The notes: a model not told the origin generated them from the sequence alone. A DNA stretch of 30,257 nucleotides from JACCTH01 sp050741915 (GCA_050741915.1 JBOGEX010000046.1:1-30257), one strand, 5' to 3'; numbered from the stretch's first letter, positions 1-8,570 are shown. Numbers and translations: made by a program.

Positions 1-535
1 TGAGGTCCGTAGTGATGGCGGTCGGGAGTCCCGCCAGGTAGGTACCGCCCGTTTTGCGAAGAGCCCTCACCCGGCCTGGGCCCGTAAGGCGGGCGCCTCC
101 ATAGGGGAGAGAGTTTGTGTCACCCAACCGAATGGTGGGTCGGCGGCCCGCGGACCGGATCGCCGCCACGGTCGTGAACGAGCCTCCGCCCTCTCCGACC
201 CACAAGATTGTCTGCCCATCCTCAAGCTCGGAAGCTATCAACTCGGCCACGGGCCTGTGGCCAAACGACGGCACCGAGACGATCACCAGCGCCGCACCCT
301 TTATGGCAGCTGCCGGATCGAGCGAGGTTCCAGCAACCGATGCGAGCCGTTCCTCCCCCATATCGTCGAACATCACGCGAACCCCTCGCGCCGCGGCTAC
401 AGCTTCGACATCGGCGGAAAAACGGGGTTGGTCGGCCAGTGTGACCTCGACGCCAGCCAGACCCAGGTCCGCCGCGATCGTCAACGCGCCTCCTCCACTT
501 CCGACTATGACGACGCGGTCCGGAAGCCGAATCAT
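1..535 (-). CDS. Opine/octopine-dehydrogenase-like protein, copy 1 (3' end beyond window)
   Basis: The N-terminal 178 residues of an NAD(P)-dependent opine-dehydrogenase-like enzyme; the rest lies off the left edge. The protein begins MIRLPDRVVIVGSGGGALT, a Rossmann beta-alpha-beta with a GSGGGA loop. A later GDTNSLPYGGARLTGPGRV stretch has a clear equivalent in the next two genes (GETNCLPYMARPAGQGRV and GESNTLPYLARLTGPGRV). The ATG at 533-535 overlaps the upstream stop as ATGA, so translation is probably coupled. It is the last visible member of the leftward operon. The catalytic C-terminal domain is not visible, so activity cannot be judged. Family assignment is good, substrate unknown. Confidence 0.8.
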   Translation of the reverse strand, partial: MIRLPDRVVIVGSGGGALTIAADLGLAGVEVTLADQPRFSADVEAVAAARGVRVMFDDMGEERLASVAGTSLDPAAAIKGAALVIVSVPSFGHRPVAELIASELEDGQTILWVGEGGGSFTTVAAIRSAGRRPTIRLGDTNSLPYGGARLTGPGRVRALRKTGGTYLAGLPTAITTDL

Positions 536-1638
536 CGATCCGGGCTTCCGGTCCGAACGTAGTGGGTGAGCTGGTCGGTGTTGAGCTCGGCCAAGCCGAG
601 TCGTGCAAGAGTTCGACCCTCGGTGCGAAAGCTCCGCTGCAACAGGGCGTCCGACAAAGCGATGTGCCCGTCGATCACGGGAGTGTCGACTCCGATAGCG
701 GCCCCCAGCGAAGAAGCGAGAACCAGGCAATACCCGACCTCGAGAGCCAGGCGATCGTGCAGCGCCGTTGGATCCCCCGAAGGCCGATAGGAACGGGCGA
801 TGCCGCCAGCTCGCATTACGCGATACAGATCACCTGAGTCGGGAGCGAGCCCTTGGGCAACGAGAAAATCACGATAGCGACGATGATCAGCGTGCCCTAG
901 AGCGTGGCGCAGTGCCAGCAGCTCCTCATCGAGGGCTTCGATCAACCGCACCACGCTCTCGGTGGCCCCCTCGCCCCAAAAAAGCACACCCCCACTCCGC
1001 CCTTCGAGCTTGGCGGCGCTCGTCACAGCCACCGGAACCGTATCGATGGCGTCGTAGTTGACAAGTGCGGTTTCCCACACTGTCTCCGCCTGCTCCGCAT
1101 AGGGCCACATTGAGGACGCGACCGCAAAGAGCTCGGGGCCGCGAGCGGCGGGCATCGCCGCCACTAGAACGCCACCCTGCTTACGGTTGGCCAGGACTCT
1201 TCCTTGACCCGCCGGCCGAGCCATATAGGGGAGACAATTGGTTTCCCCCAAGAGGACATCCTCCCGACCAACGCGGCGGAGCTCCGGCCAGGCCACCAAA
1301 CATCCACCGCCTTCGCCGACGAAAAGCAAGATTGACCCGCGTTGCAGGTAGGGAAGGACAGCTTCAATGAAAAGCTGATGGACTGCTGCCGGTACGCTGA
1401 CTACCACGAGCTCGGCTTCCGAAACAGCTGCTGCGATCGAATCGGCAACGTCTACGGACTGCGTGACGTCACCCGACCAATTGCAATCGACGATCACCCC
1501 ACCACGGTCACGCACTGCCTCGAGTTGGTGGGAGAACCCGGGCGCGTCAGCTAACGAAACCTCATGACCCCGCTCGGACAGCTCGGCGGCGATGGCCAAA
1601 CCGCCGGGCCCGCTCCCCAGCACTGCTGCACGGCTCAT
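532..1638 (-). CDS. Opine/octopine-dehydrogenase-like protein, copy 2
   Basis: A 368-residue protein with an N-terminal Rossmann domain (AAVLGSGPGGLAIAAELSE near residues 4-22) and a C-terminal octopine-dehydrogenase-like helical domain beginning near residue 190 (NYDAIDT, followed by the AKLEGRSGGVLFWGEGAT stretch). Known family members reduce the imine formed between an amino acid and a 2-oxo acid; the substrate here is unknown. At the usual catalytic His position (N-x-x-x-H) this copy has Thr200, whereas copy 3 has His199, so it may be inactive, altered in chemistry, or a partner subunit. It overlaps both neighbours by ATGA (532-535 and 1635-1638). Confidence 0.85.
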   Translation of the reverse strand: MSRAAVLGSGPGGLAIAAELSERGHEVSLADAPGFSHQLEAVRDRGGVIVDCNWSGDVTQSVDVADSIAAAVSEAELVVVSVPAAVHQLFIEAVLPYLQRGSILLFVGEGGGCLVAWPELRRVGREDVLLGETNCLPYMARPAGQGRVLANRKQGGVLVAAMPAARGPELFAVASSMWPYAEQAETVWETALVNYDAIDTVPVAVTSAAKLEGRSGGVLFWGEGATESVVRLIEALDEELLALRHALGHADHRRYRDFLVAQGLAPDSGDLYRVMRAGGIARSYRPSGDPTALHDRLALEVGYCLVLASSLGAAIGVDTPVIDGHIALSDALLQRSFRTEGRTLARLGLAELNTDQLTHYVRTGSPDR

Positions 1639-2747
1639 CGGGTCGGAAAGATGCCGGTCTCGGCGAAATCGCGAAGGCCGAGTCCATCCAGGCCAGTCAA
1701 TCCAAGCCGCGCCAGGGTCCGTCCTTGGCCTCGGAAGTCCTGGCCCAACATGGCTGAGGTAAGCGCGATGAGTCCATCGATCACCGGAGTTTGAATGCCT
1801 AAGGCCGCTCCGATCGAAGAGGCCAACACCAGCGCGAAAGGAACGTCCTCGGTCAAGTATCGGCTGTTGAGCCCACCTTCACTCGCGGTTGGCGCGTACC
1901 CGGCCACCAGGCGACTTGCACGGAGGGTCTCGTATAGGTTGGGACTCAGATCGGGCGCCAACCCTTGGGCGATTAACGAATCGCGGTACGGCCGAAGGTC
2001 GGTCAGTCCAAGGGCCCCCCGCAGAGCCAACAGTTCGGAGTCGACGGCTTCGATCATCCGCACCACCGCAGGTGTTGCGCCCTCGCCCCACAACAGCATC
2101 CCGCCGCTGCGGTTCTCCAACGTGCTGGCGTTGGCGACCATCGTGGCGACGTGATCGATGGCGTTGTAATTGACGAGCACCGTGTCCCATACTGATTCCG
2201 CCGGGGACAGGTAGGGCCAGACATCAAGTGTGAGCTCCAGCAACACCTTCGTCCCGCCGACGGGTAACCCGGCCACCATCACTCCACCCGACTTACGAAA
2301 GGCGGAGACTCGCCCAGGGCCGGTGAGTCGGGCTAGGTAGGGAAGGGTGTTGGACTCACCCACGATCACCCGGGCTTTGCCGGTATCGAGCAAGGCCCGC
2401 CGGGCCACGATCGAACCGCTCCCCTCGCCGAAGAAGAGCAACGCCTGGCCGTCTTGCAACAGCGAAGCGAGGGCGATCGCGAACGGCTCGTGCCCAAAGC
2501 AGGGCACGACCACGATCACCAACTCAGCGCCGGCGACTGCGCCGGCCAGATCATCGGCCACCCTGACCGGAGCAAGCTGTGGTCCGAACCAATCGGACGC
2601 CACCTCGACGCCTCCCCGCTCAAGGACAGGATCGAGGTTGGAACGGAATTCAGGGAGGTCCGCCAGAACTGGCTGACGGCCGGATCGGGCCAACTCAGCC
2701 CCCACCGCCAACGCCCCCGCACCCGAGCCGAGAACAGCCACCGGCAT
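1635..2747 (-). CDS. Opine/octopine-dehydrogenase-like protein, copy 3
   Basis: A 370-residue paralog of the two genes downstream. It has a Rossmann N-terminus (MPVAVLGSGAGALAVGAEL) and an octopine-dehydrogenase-like C-terminal domain. The motif NYNAIDHVATMV carries His199 at the expected catalytic position, so this is the copy most likely to be active. The ATG at 2747 is chosen because AGGGAGG lies just upstream and because all three paralogs align from here. A GTG at 2819 overlapping the RidA stop (GTGA) would add 24 residues and cannot be excluded. Its neighbour RidA acts on reactive enamines/imines, which fits imine-type chemistry, but that link is inference. Confidence 0.85.
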   Translation of the reverse strand: MPVAVLGSGAGALAVGAELARSGRQPVLADLPEFRSNLDPVLERGGVEVASDWFGPQLAPVRVADDLAGAVAGAELVIVVVPCFGHEPFAIALASLLQDGQALLFFGEGSGSIVARRALLDTGKARVIVGESNTLPYLARLTGPGRVSAFRKSGGVMVAGLPVGGTKVLLELTLDVWPYLSPAESVWDTVLVNYNAIDHVATMVANASTLENRSGGMLLWGEGATPAVVRMIEAVDSELLALRGALGLTDLRPYRDSLIAQGLAPDLSPNLYETLRASRLVAGYAPTASEGGLNSRYLTEDVPFALVLASSIGAALGIQTPVIDGLIALTSAMLGQDFRGQGRTLARLGLTGLDGLGLRDFAETGIFPTR

Positions 2748-2815
2748 GCTGCCTCCCTGATTGAAGTGGGAGCACTCTAAGGCCGCATCGCCGCGCCGCC
2801 CATCACTCGGCGCGT

Positions 2816-3205
2816 TCACGCAGGCGTCTTGGCAGCCACCACCGATACCTCAACTTTCCACTCCGGGCGAGCGAGCGCCGGCACAGGTACCAGCGTGGAA
2901 GCGGCTCGGTGTGCACCCAAGAACCGGTCGCGAGCGGCCATCACCGTTCCTGGTTGTCCGCCGACCACATAGGTCACATAGGAAACGATGTCTTCTACAG
3001 CAAAGCCGGACGCGGCGAGGATCTCCCCGACGCTCTTCCACATTTCGGCCGCCTGTGAATCGATATCGTCGGCGATCGAACCGTCCGGCCGGCTCCCGAC
3101 GATGCCGGCGGTAAACAGCATCTCGCTTGAGTGCGAGACCTTCACGGCCAGTTCATAGTTGGCGGCTGGGGGAGCGATCGTGGGAACGCGAACCGGTGTG
3201 TTCAT
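2816..3205 (-). CDS. RidA-family (YjgF/L-PSP) protein, copy 1
   Basis: A 129-residue RidA-superfamily protein with the compact chorismate-mutase-like fold usual for the family. Visible features are the LFTAGIVGSRPDGSI strand region, the helix EMWKSVGEILAASGFAVEDIV and the C-terminal PEWKVEVSVVAA. RidA proteins form trimers and hydrolyse enamine/imine intermediates to keto acids and ammonia. The C-terminal Arg/Glu pattern of canonical RidA is not fully matched, so it may belong to another RidA subgroup. The ATG at 3205 gives the normal family length. A TTG at 3232 would overlap the MgtC stop as TTGA, in keeping with other junctions in this operon. It sits between MgtC and the opine-dehydrogenase genes. 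Confidence 0.85.
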   Translation of the reverse strand: MNTPVRVPTIAPPAANYELAVKVSHSSEMLFTAGIVGSRPDGSIADDIDSQAAEMWKSVGEILAASGFAVEDIVSYVTYVVGGQPGTVMAARDRFLGAHRAASTLVPVPALARPEWKVEVSVVAAKTPA

Positions 3206-3228
3206 TCCTGGGATATTGGCTCGGAAGT

Positions 3229-3915
3229 TCAATCGAGGTCATCGAATTGACGGCCCATCTCCACCTGCCGGACTTCGCTCAACCCACGGATCTGCTTCGT
3301 GAGGTCGTCGAGTCCCGAGAGTCTCCTACCCGATATTGATACGAACACGCGCCTAACCGAGGTCTCAGAGTCGTCGCGAATCTTTAGCTGCTCGAGGCGG
3401 AGATGACGCTGCTCGAAAGCTTCGAGGATCGGGCCCAGCGTTCCCTTGCCCTTCTCATACTCGATCTCGAGCGTCACGATCTGGGAGCTCATCGATGCGA
3501 TGGACGGCTTCGCCAAGCGCAGCCCGACCAGTGCCAAAAGCACAATCGCTGTCGCGATCAATGTGCCAAGCCAAGCACCTGCCCCGGCGGCGACGCCCAA
3601 AGCACCCGTCAGCCAGAGGGTGGCGGCAGAGGTCAATCCCCGTACTGACGCCCCCTCCCTGATGATCGTGCCGGCGCCAATGAATCCCACGCCGGTTGCT
3701 ACCTGCGCTGCGACCCGGGCCGGATCGACGTCGGTTGCGCGTTCGATGTCCTCGAAGCCGTAGGCACCAGCGACTGTGAACAGCGCAGCTCCGAGCGCCA
3801 CCAGAACGTGGGTCCGCATTCCAGCCTCGTGCTGGTTGAGCTGACGCTCAAGCCCGATGGCCAACCCCACCAGGGCTGCCAAGCCCAGCCGGCTGGCAAG
3901 TTCTAAGCCATCCAT
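3229..3915 (-). CDS. MgtC/SapB family membrane protein
   Basis: A 228-residue inner-membrane protein. Hydrophobic segments near residues 5-20, 35-52, 70-85 and 95-135 carry family hallmarks: GLAIGLERQ, GMRTHVLVALGAALF, GVGFIGAGTIIREG and GLTSAATLW. A soluble C-terminal domain follows (about 145-228, ACT-like by its beta-alpha pattern). MgtC proteins influence magnesium/phosphate homeostasis and membrane ATP synthase in some pathogens; the role of environmental SapB-type members is mostly unknown. The ATG at 3915 has a strong AAAGGAGGAG ribosome site. It begins 16 nt after the iolB stop, so it appears to be part of the inositol operon, which is an odd place for it. Confidence 0.9.
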   Translation of the reverse strand: MDGLELASRLGLAALVGLAIGLERQLNQHEAGMRTHVLVALGAALFTVAGAYGFEDIERATDVDPARVAAQVATGVGFIGAGTIIREGASVRGLTSAATLWLTGALGVAAGAGAWLGTLIATAIVLLALVGLRLAKPSIASMSSQIVTLEIEYEKGKGTLGPILEAFEQRHLRLEQLKIRDDSETSVRRVFVSISGRRLSGLDDLTKQIRGLSEVRQVEMGRQFDDLD

Positions 3916-3931
3916 TCCTGCTCCTCCTTTA

Positions 3932-4831
3932 TTAGAGCCGCGTTTTCCCAACCTGATCAACCGACATCGACTTCGAACTGCTCACAGGAACTCTGGGATC
4001 GACCGGAGCTTGCGACCACGCTTCCGACAGCCATTCGTGGGCGGGGTCGTAGCACACCTTCCAGGCTCGCTCTGGCCCTGGACCCCCCATGACGTTGAGG
4101 TAATACATGTCATAACCAGGGGCGGCGGCGCATGGTCCGTGATATCCGCGCGGCACGAGAAAGACGTCGCCGTCGACGACGGTGACGGTCTCGTCGATGG
4201 CGCCATCGGAGGTGTAAGTCCGATGGTGCCCGAAGCCGGCATTGCCGCCGATGCGGAAGTAGTAGATCTCCTCCAGGGGGATTTCGTCGGACGACGATTC
4301 GTCGTGTTTGTGGGGCGGATACGAGGACCAGTTGCCGGAAGGCGTGAGGACTTCGACAACGATCAAATTATCGGGACCGTCGACGTCCGCTCCGAGCAGT
4401 TGGTTGATCTGGCGTGTGGCCGGCCCGGCGCCGCGCACTTGCACGGCAACTTCCTGGGCCTCTCGATGAAAGGCAACCATACGCCTCTGACACCGCGCCG
4501 AAGCCACGGCGAACTCGCCCCCACCAGGGCTTTGGATTGTGAACTCGAGGTCACGTGGCAAATAGCAAAGGTCGGCGACCGCGTCGAAGACATCGACTCT
4601 CCCTCGAAGCTCGAAGCGATCTTCATCGCTCGTCTCTACCGTGCAATCACCACTAATCGGAACGACGCAGGCCTCAGCATCACCGAGTGCCATCGACCGT
4701 GTCTGGCCCGCCGCCAAGCGAACGACATGGAGGCCGCAATAGGTCCATCCGGCATCGTCGGTCGTCAGCCTGACTGGATCGTCCGATGTGGCGAGAGTCC
4801 CGGCCGGACGATGCAGACTCGCCAACGTCAC
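3932..4831 (-). CDS. iolB: 5-deoxy-glucuronate isomerase
   Basis: A 299-residue double-cupin protein of the KduI/IolB family. IolB converts 5-deoxy-D-glucuronate to 2-deoxy-5-keto-D-gluconate in the cytosolic myo-inositol pathway. The signature PPHKHDE near residues 172-178, then LEEIYYFRI (Glu188) and His231 in PRGYHG, match the metal-binding His/His/Glu/His set of the second cupin. The start is a GTG at 4831 that overlaps the stop of the upstream aldolase as GTGA; the reading frame continues upstream, but nothing conserved lies there. Gene order aldolase-iolB is typical of actinobacterial iol clusters. Confidence 0.93.
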   Translation of the reverse strand: MTLASLHRPAGTLATSDDPVRLTTDDAGWTYCGLHVVRLAAGQTRSMALGDAEACVVPISGDCTVETSDEDRFELRGRVDVFDAVADLCYLPRDLEFTIQSPGGGEFAVASARCQRRMVAFHREAQEVAVQVRGAGPATRQINQLLGADVDGPDNLIVVEVLTPSGNWSSYPPHKHDESSSDEIPLEEIYYFRIGGNAGFGHHRTYTSDGAIDETVTVVDGDVFLVPRGYHGPCAAAPGYDMYYLNVMGGPGPERAWKVCYDPAHEWLSEAWSQAPVDPRVPVSSSKSMSVDQVGKTRL

Positions 4832-5718
4832 GTCGCGTGAACGATCTCGGCGGCCCGATCCACCCATCCGAGTACGTCGCCGTCCCGAGGATAAAGGAGG
4901 CTTCGTCCGACGACCAGGCCCCGCACGTTGGGAACGGCCATGCCCCGTTTCCACGACCGGACGACGTCCTCTGCTTGGTCTCCGGGATCGCCGCCCAGCA
5001 GCAGGCAGGGCAGAGTCGTGGCCGCGAAGACCCGCTCAGGTTCCGATGGCGTAGGAACCTTGAGCCAGGTGTAGGCGGAAGTGGTTCCGAGGGCGGAGGC
5101 AACTGTGATCGCGCCTATTAACGCCTCAGGGTCGGATTGCAGTTGCAGCTTTTGGGCGGCGTCGCGGATCACTGGCAACGGCTCCACCAGAGTGGGGAGA
5201 GAACGTGCGGCGAGCTCGGTGATTGCCCGGGCACAGGCTTCGATGGTGTCGATCGTTGCTTTGTCGTCGTAGTCGAGACGGAGCAGCATCTTGCCACCCT
5301 CAAGTCGCATCTCCTGGATGGCAGAAGGTGTGTAGCCCGTGAAGCGGTCGTCCAGTTCCCAAGCTGAGCCGGTGAGGCCGCCCCGGTTCATTGATCCGAA
5401 GACGATCTTGTTCTCGAGCTCATCGAGCAGCAAGAGGTCTTCGACAATGTCAGGAGTAGCCAGCAATCCGTCGACCCCGGGCCTTCGGAGAGCCTTTACA
5501 ACACGCTCGAGCAGCTGGTATCGGTCGCTCATTGCCATCTCGTCGGTCCCCACCCGGAGGATGCGCCGGCCGGGATGGTCGGCGGCGATGATCATCAGGT
5601 TGCCGTCCTCTCCGAGCAGCGAACGCCGCTGGCGATCGGCAGCCTTGACCGCAACGAGCTCCGGATTCCGTGCCCTGAGCTCGGTGAGCCCGGCGAATCG
5701 GCTCTCAGACAGAATCAA
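4828..5718 (-). CDS. Cgl0159-family (beta/alpha)8 aldolase of the inositol pathway
   Basis: A 296-residue TIM-barrel protein beginning MILSESRFAGLTELRARNPEL from a TTG at 5718. The TTG overlaps the iolC stop as TTGA and has AAGGAGGAG at good spacing. It contains LMIIAADHPGRRILRVG near residue 45 and GGMLLRLDYDD-like strand patterns (here GGKMLLRLDYDD). The sequence resembles the Cgl0159/Cgl0158 group in Corynebacterium iol clusters, often annotated as deoxyribose-phosphate-type aldolase. From position between iolC and iolB, and because no IolJ-type class II aldolase is present, I infer that it cleaves 2-deoxy-5-keto-gluconate 6-phosphate to DHAP and malonate semialdehyde. Family assignment is firm; the reaction is inferred. 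Confidence 0.82.
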   Translation of the reverse strand: MILSESRFAGLTELRARNPELVAVKAADRQRRSLLGEDGNLMIIAADHPGRRILRVGTDEMAMSDRYQLLERVVKALRRPGVDGLLATPDIVEDLLLLDELENKIVFGSMNRGGLTGSAWELDDRFTGYTPSAIQEMRLEGGKMLLRLDYDDKATIDTIEACARAITELAARSLPTLVEPLPVIRDAAQKLQLQSDPEALIGAITVASALGTTSAYTWLKVPTPSEPERVFAATTLPCLLLGGDPGDQAEDVVRSWKRGMAVPNVRGLVVGRSLLYPRDGDVLGWVDRAAEIVHAT

Positions 5719-6683
5719 GACACCTCCTCCTTCGTAGCTAATAGGGACCTGACTTGCTCCTCGGTGGGCATGGCATCGGCGCAGGCGAGCCGGGCGGCAA
5801 CGTAGGCCCCAGCTGCGCTGGCGAAACGGATCGTCTCGATCGTATCCCAGCCCTGGAGCAGCCCGTGACAAAGAGCGCCTCCAAACGCGTCCCCGGCGCC
5901 AAGCCCGTTTACCACTTCGACTGGGACAGGAGGAAGTTGCTCCCACGTATCGCCCCAGGCAGCGAGCACGCCTTCTCGACCCAGTTTCACGATTGCCAGC
6001 TCCAAGCCGTATTGATCGCGCATCCGCAGCGCCTGCTCCTGCGGAGACGCCTCCCCCACGACCACCGCACACTCCTCACAATTGCCAACCGCCACCGTTG
6101 CATGGGTCAAGGCCTTTCGCCCCAGATCGGCGGCCTCGGACGGATTCGGCCACAGGCTTGGCCTGAAGTCGAGGTCGTGGATCGTGATCGCTCGCCCGGA
6201 CCTGGCTTCGAGGGCGAGCATTGTTGTTCCTCGGCTGGGATGATCGGCAAGCCCGGTTCCGGTCGTCCAGACAATTCGCGCCGATGCGATCTCGAAGTCC
6301 GGCAGATCCGAAGGCTCGAGGTTCATGTCCGGTGCCTTTGGTTCTCGGTAGAAGAGGATGGGAAAACGGTCCGGCGGGAAGAGCTCGCAGAACACGATGG
6401 GCGTGCGCAGCCTGGGGTCGGTGCTGACCCATTGGTAGTCGACGCCGAAGTCGCTGAGCGCACCTTTGACATACACACCGAACGGATCGTTCCCCACCTT
6501 GGTGATCAGGGCGACACGGTGGCCATACCTGGCAGCCGCCACCGCAACGTTGGTGGGGCTGCCGCCGAGGGACTTGGCGAAAGTGCTGACCTCCGACAGT
6601 GGAACACCGGACTGGAGAGGGTAGAGGTCCACTCCAACGCGGCCCATAGCGATCAAGTCGTAACGATCCGCCGCCCGGCTCAT
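5715..6683 (-). CDS. iolC: 5-dehydro-2-deoxygluconokinase
   Basis: A 322-residue PfkB/ribokinase-family kinase. IolC phosphorylates 2-deoxy-5-keto-D-gluconate with ATP. Visible features are the N-terminal substrate region AMGRVGVDLYPLQSGVPL, the first PfkB signature GGSPTNVAVAAARYGH (about 40-55), and the catalytic NGLGAGDAFGGAL with Asp265. The string REPKAPDMNL is characteristic of the IolC branch. It overlaps iolD by ATGA (6680-6683) and the downstream aldolase by TTGA. Family, length and context agree. Confidence 0.93.
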   Translation of the reverse strand: MSRAADRYDLIAMGRVGVDLYPLQSGVPLSEVSTFAKSLGGSPTNVAVAAARYGHRVALITKVGNDPFGVYVKGALSDFGVDYQWVSTDPRLRTPIVFCELFPPDRFPILFYREPKAPDMNLEPSDLPDFEIASARIVWTTGTGLADHPSRGTTMLALEARSGRAITIHDLDFRPSLWPNPSEAADLGRKALTHATVAVGNCEECAVVVGEASPQEQALRMRDQYGLELAIVKLGREGVLAAWGDTWEQLPPVPVEVVNGLGAGDAFGGALCHGLLQGWDTIETIRFASAAGAYVAARLACADAMPTEEQVRSLLATKEEVS

Positions 6684-8539
6684 ATCCCGATGCGTTGGCG
6701 TTTGCGCTCAGCCTCATGCTCTGCCCTGGCGAGTCGCACCGATGTTTGCTCGCTGACTTCGGGAACGCCGACCTCCCACCAAGCGTCGCCCCCCGTCCAG
6801 GTGCCGGGGTCGGTCTTGATGACAAGGACAGTCGTACGATCGCGGGAACGGGCACGGGTGAGAGCCGAACCGAGTTCTGCCAATGTGCCGACCTCCTCCG
6901 CATTCGCCCCCAGAGACCGGGCATGGCTCGAGAAGTCGACAACGGCTGAGTTGTTACGGCGAACGTTCTCGAAAAGGTTGTTGAACGATGCGCCACCCTT
7001 GGCGGTTTGGAGGCGATCGATGACGGCGTATCCGCTGTTGTCGCAAAGCACGAGGATGAACTTGTGCCCGGTGAGCACCGAGCTGTAGATCTCCGAGTTG
7101 GCCATCAGGTAGGAGCCGTCGCCGCAGAAGGAGATCACCTGCCGATCCGGGTGTGCCATCGCCGCCCCCCAAGCTCCCCCGATCTCATAACCCATGCAGC
7201 TGAAGCCGTATTCACAGTCAAAGGTGCGTGGCGCCAGGCTTCGCCAGCCCTTGTTGAGTTCGCCGGGAAGGCCCCCGGCCGCGGAAACTATGTAGTCGGT
7301 CGGCAACGCGTTCTCCCAAACGGTTCTGATCACCGCTTGGTACGAGGGCCGCTCGCCCGAAGCGACCGGCGACGCCTGCTTGTCAAGATACCGGTTCCAC
7401 TCTTCGTACAAGCGCTGGGCGGCTTTGAGCCATGCTGGCGGTGCTTGCCAGTCGGCAAGCGCGGCCGACAACTCTTGAAGGCCTCGCTTGGCATCGCCGA
7501 TCATCGGGGTGGCCTGGTGCTTCATCGCGTCGAACCGGGCGGTGTTGATTGCAACGAGTCGCATTTGCTTGTTCTGGAAGACGGACCACGATCCGGTGGT
7601 GAAGTCCTGTAGACGAGTGCCAACGGCGAGGACGACATCGGCGTCGGCCGCCACTGCGTTGGCCGAGGACGATCCCGTAACGCCGATGGGTCCAACAAAG
7701 TTGGGATGATCCCAGACCAGACATGTCTTGCCGGCGACGGTCTCGACCACCGGGAGATTGTGTCGTTCTGCCAACCGCTGCACTGTGGCTTCGGCTTGCG
7801 CGTAGTGGACGCCACCGCCGGCGACGACGACGGGCCGTTCTGCTGTGCTAAGGACAGCCGCGGCCAAAGCAATGTCGCTGGGGTCGGGTCCGGGGCGCCG
7901 GAGCCTCCAAATTCGGGGGCTGAAGAACTCGACTGGATAGTCGAAGGCCTCGGCCTGGACATCTTGAGCCAGCCCGATGAAGGCAGGACCACACTCAGCA
8001 GGATCAAGCATGACAGCTATGGCTTGAGGCAACGAGGAGAGGATTTGGGCGGGATGCGTGATTCGGTCCCAGTACCGAACAACCGGCTTGAAAGCGTCAT
8101 TGACGGTCCTCGTCGGATCACCAAAGTGCTCGACTTGCTGAAGGACCGGATCGGCCAGACGGTGGGCGAACGTGTCTCCTGAGAGAATGAGCAGCGGCAA
8201 CCGATCCGCCATGGCGATACCGGCTGTGGTCACCATGTTTGCTGCTCCGGGTCCGATCGACGAGGTGGCGACCATAACCTGACGTCGTACTCGCGCCTTG
8301 GCAAACGCCACCGCGGCCATCGTCATCGATTGCTCGTTCTGACCTCGCCACGTAGGCAACCGGTCCTGAACCTGCTCGAGAGCCTCACCGAGGCAGGTCA
8401 CGTTTCCGTGACCGAAGATTGCAAAGACTCCGGCGAAGAGCGGCAAGGCGTTGTCGAGATCTTCGATCTTCTGTGCCAAGAGGTAACGAACGATCGCCTG
8501 AGCTGTTGTCAGCCGTGCCGTTTCCACGGTTCCTTCCAT
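6680..8539 (-). CDS. iolD: 3D-(3,5/4)-trihydroxycyclohexane-1,2-dione acylhydrolase
   Basis: A 619-residue thiamine-diphosphate enzyme with the usual three domains. IolD opens the ring of the trione intermediate to give 5-deoxy-glucuronate. Glu69 in RGQNEQSM is the conserved cofactor-activating glutamate. The ThDP/Mg motif runs from CGDGSYLMANSE (about 472) to LVLCDN (about 501). The central cofactor-like domain and the segment YGFSCMGYEIGGAWGAAMA match IolD. The start is uncertain: ATG at 8539 is used here, while a GTG at 8527 has a better AAGGA just upstream; the open frame reaches 8608 but the extra residues look non-native. It follows the KDG-kinase-like gene by about 30 nt. Confidence 0.92.
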   Translation of the reverse strand: MEGTVETARLTTAQAIVRYLLAQKIEDLDNALPLFAGVFAIFGHGNVTCLGEALEQVQDRLPTWRGQNEQSMTMAAVAFAKARVRRQVMVATSSIGPGAANMVTTAGIAMADRLPLLILSGDTFAHRLADPVLQQVEHFGDPTRTVNDAFKPVVRYWDRITHPAQILSSLPQAIAVMLDPAECGPAFIGLAQDVQAEAFDYPVEFFSPRIWRLRRPGPDPSDIALAAAVLSTAERPVVVAGGGVHYAQAEATVQRLAERHNLPVVETVAGKTCLVWDHPNFVGPIGVTGSSSANAVAADADVVLAVGTRLQDFTTGSWSVFQNKQMRLVAINTARFDAMKHQATPMIGDAKRGLQELSAALADWQAPPAWLKAAQRLYEEWNRYLDKQASPVASGERPSYQAVIRTVWENALPTDYIVSAAGGLPGELNKGWRSLAPRTFDCEYGFSCMGYEIGGAWGAAMAHPDRQVISFCGDGSYLMANSEIYSSVLTGHKFILVLCDNSGYAVIDRLQTAKGGASFNNLFENVRRNNSAVVDFSSHARSLGANAEEVGTLAELGSALTRARSRDRTTVLVIKTDPGTWTGGDAWWEVGVPEVSEQTSVRLARAEHEAERKRQRIGI

Positions 8540-8570
8540 CCGAAAATCAGCAGGTCGAGGGTCTCCTGCA

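Noticed and set aside
3857..4840. Long plus-strand open frame opposite iolB
   Set aside because: It is an antisense shadow of iolB, which has clear cupin metal-site motifs.
5754..7088. Long plus-strand open frame opposite iolC and iolD
   Set aside because: It is the antisense of two well-conserved genes and its translation is low-complexity with no domain pattern.
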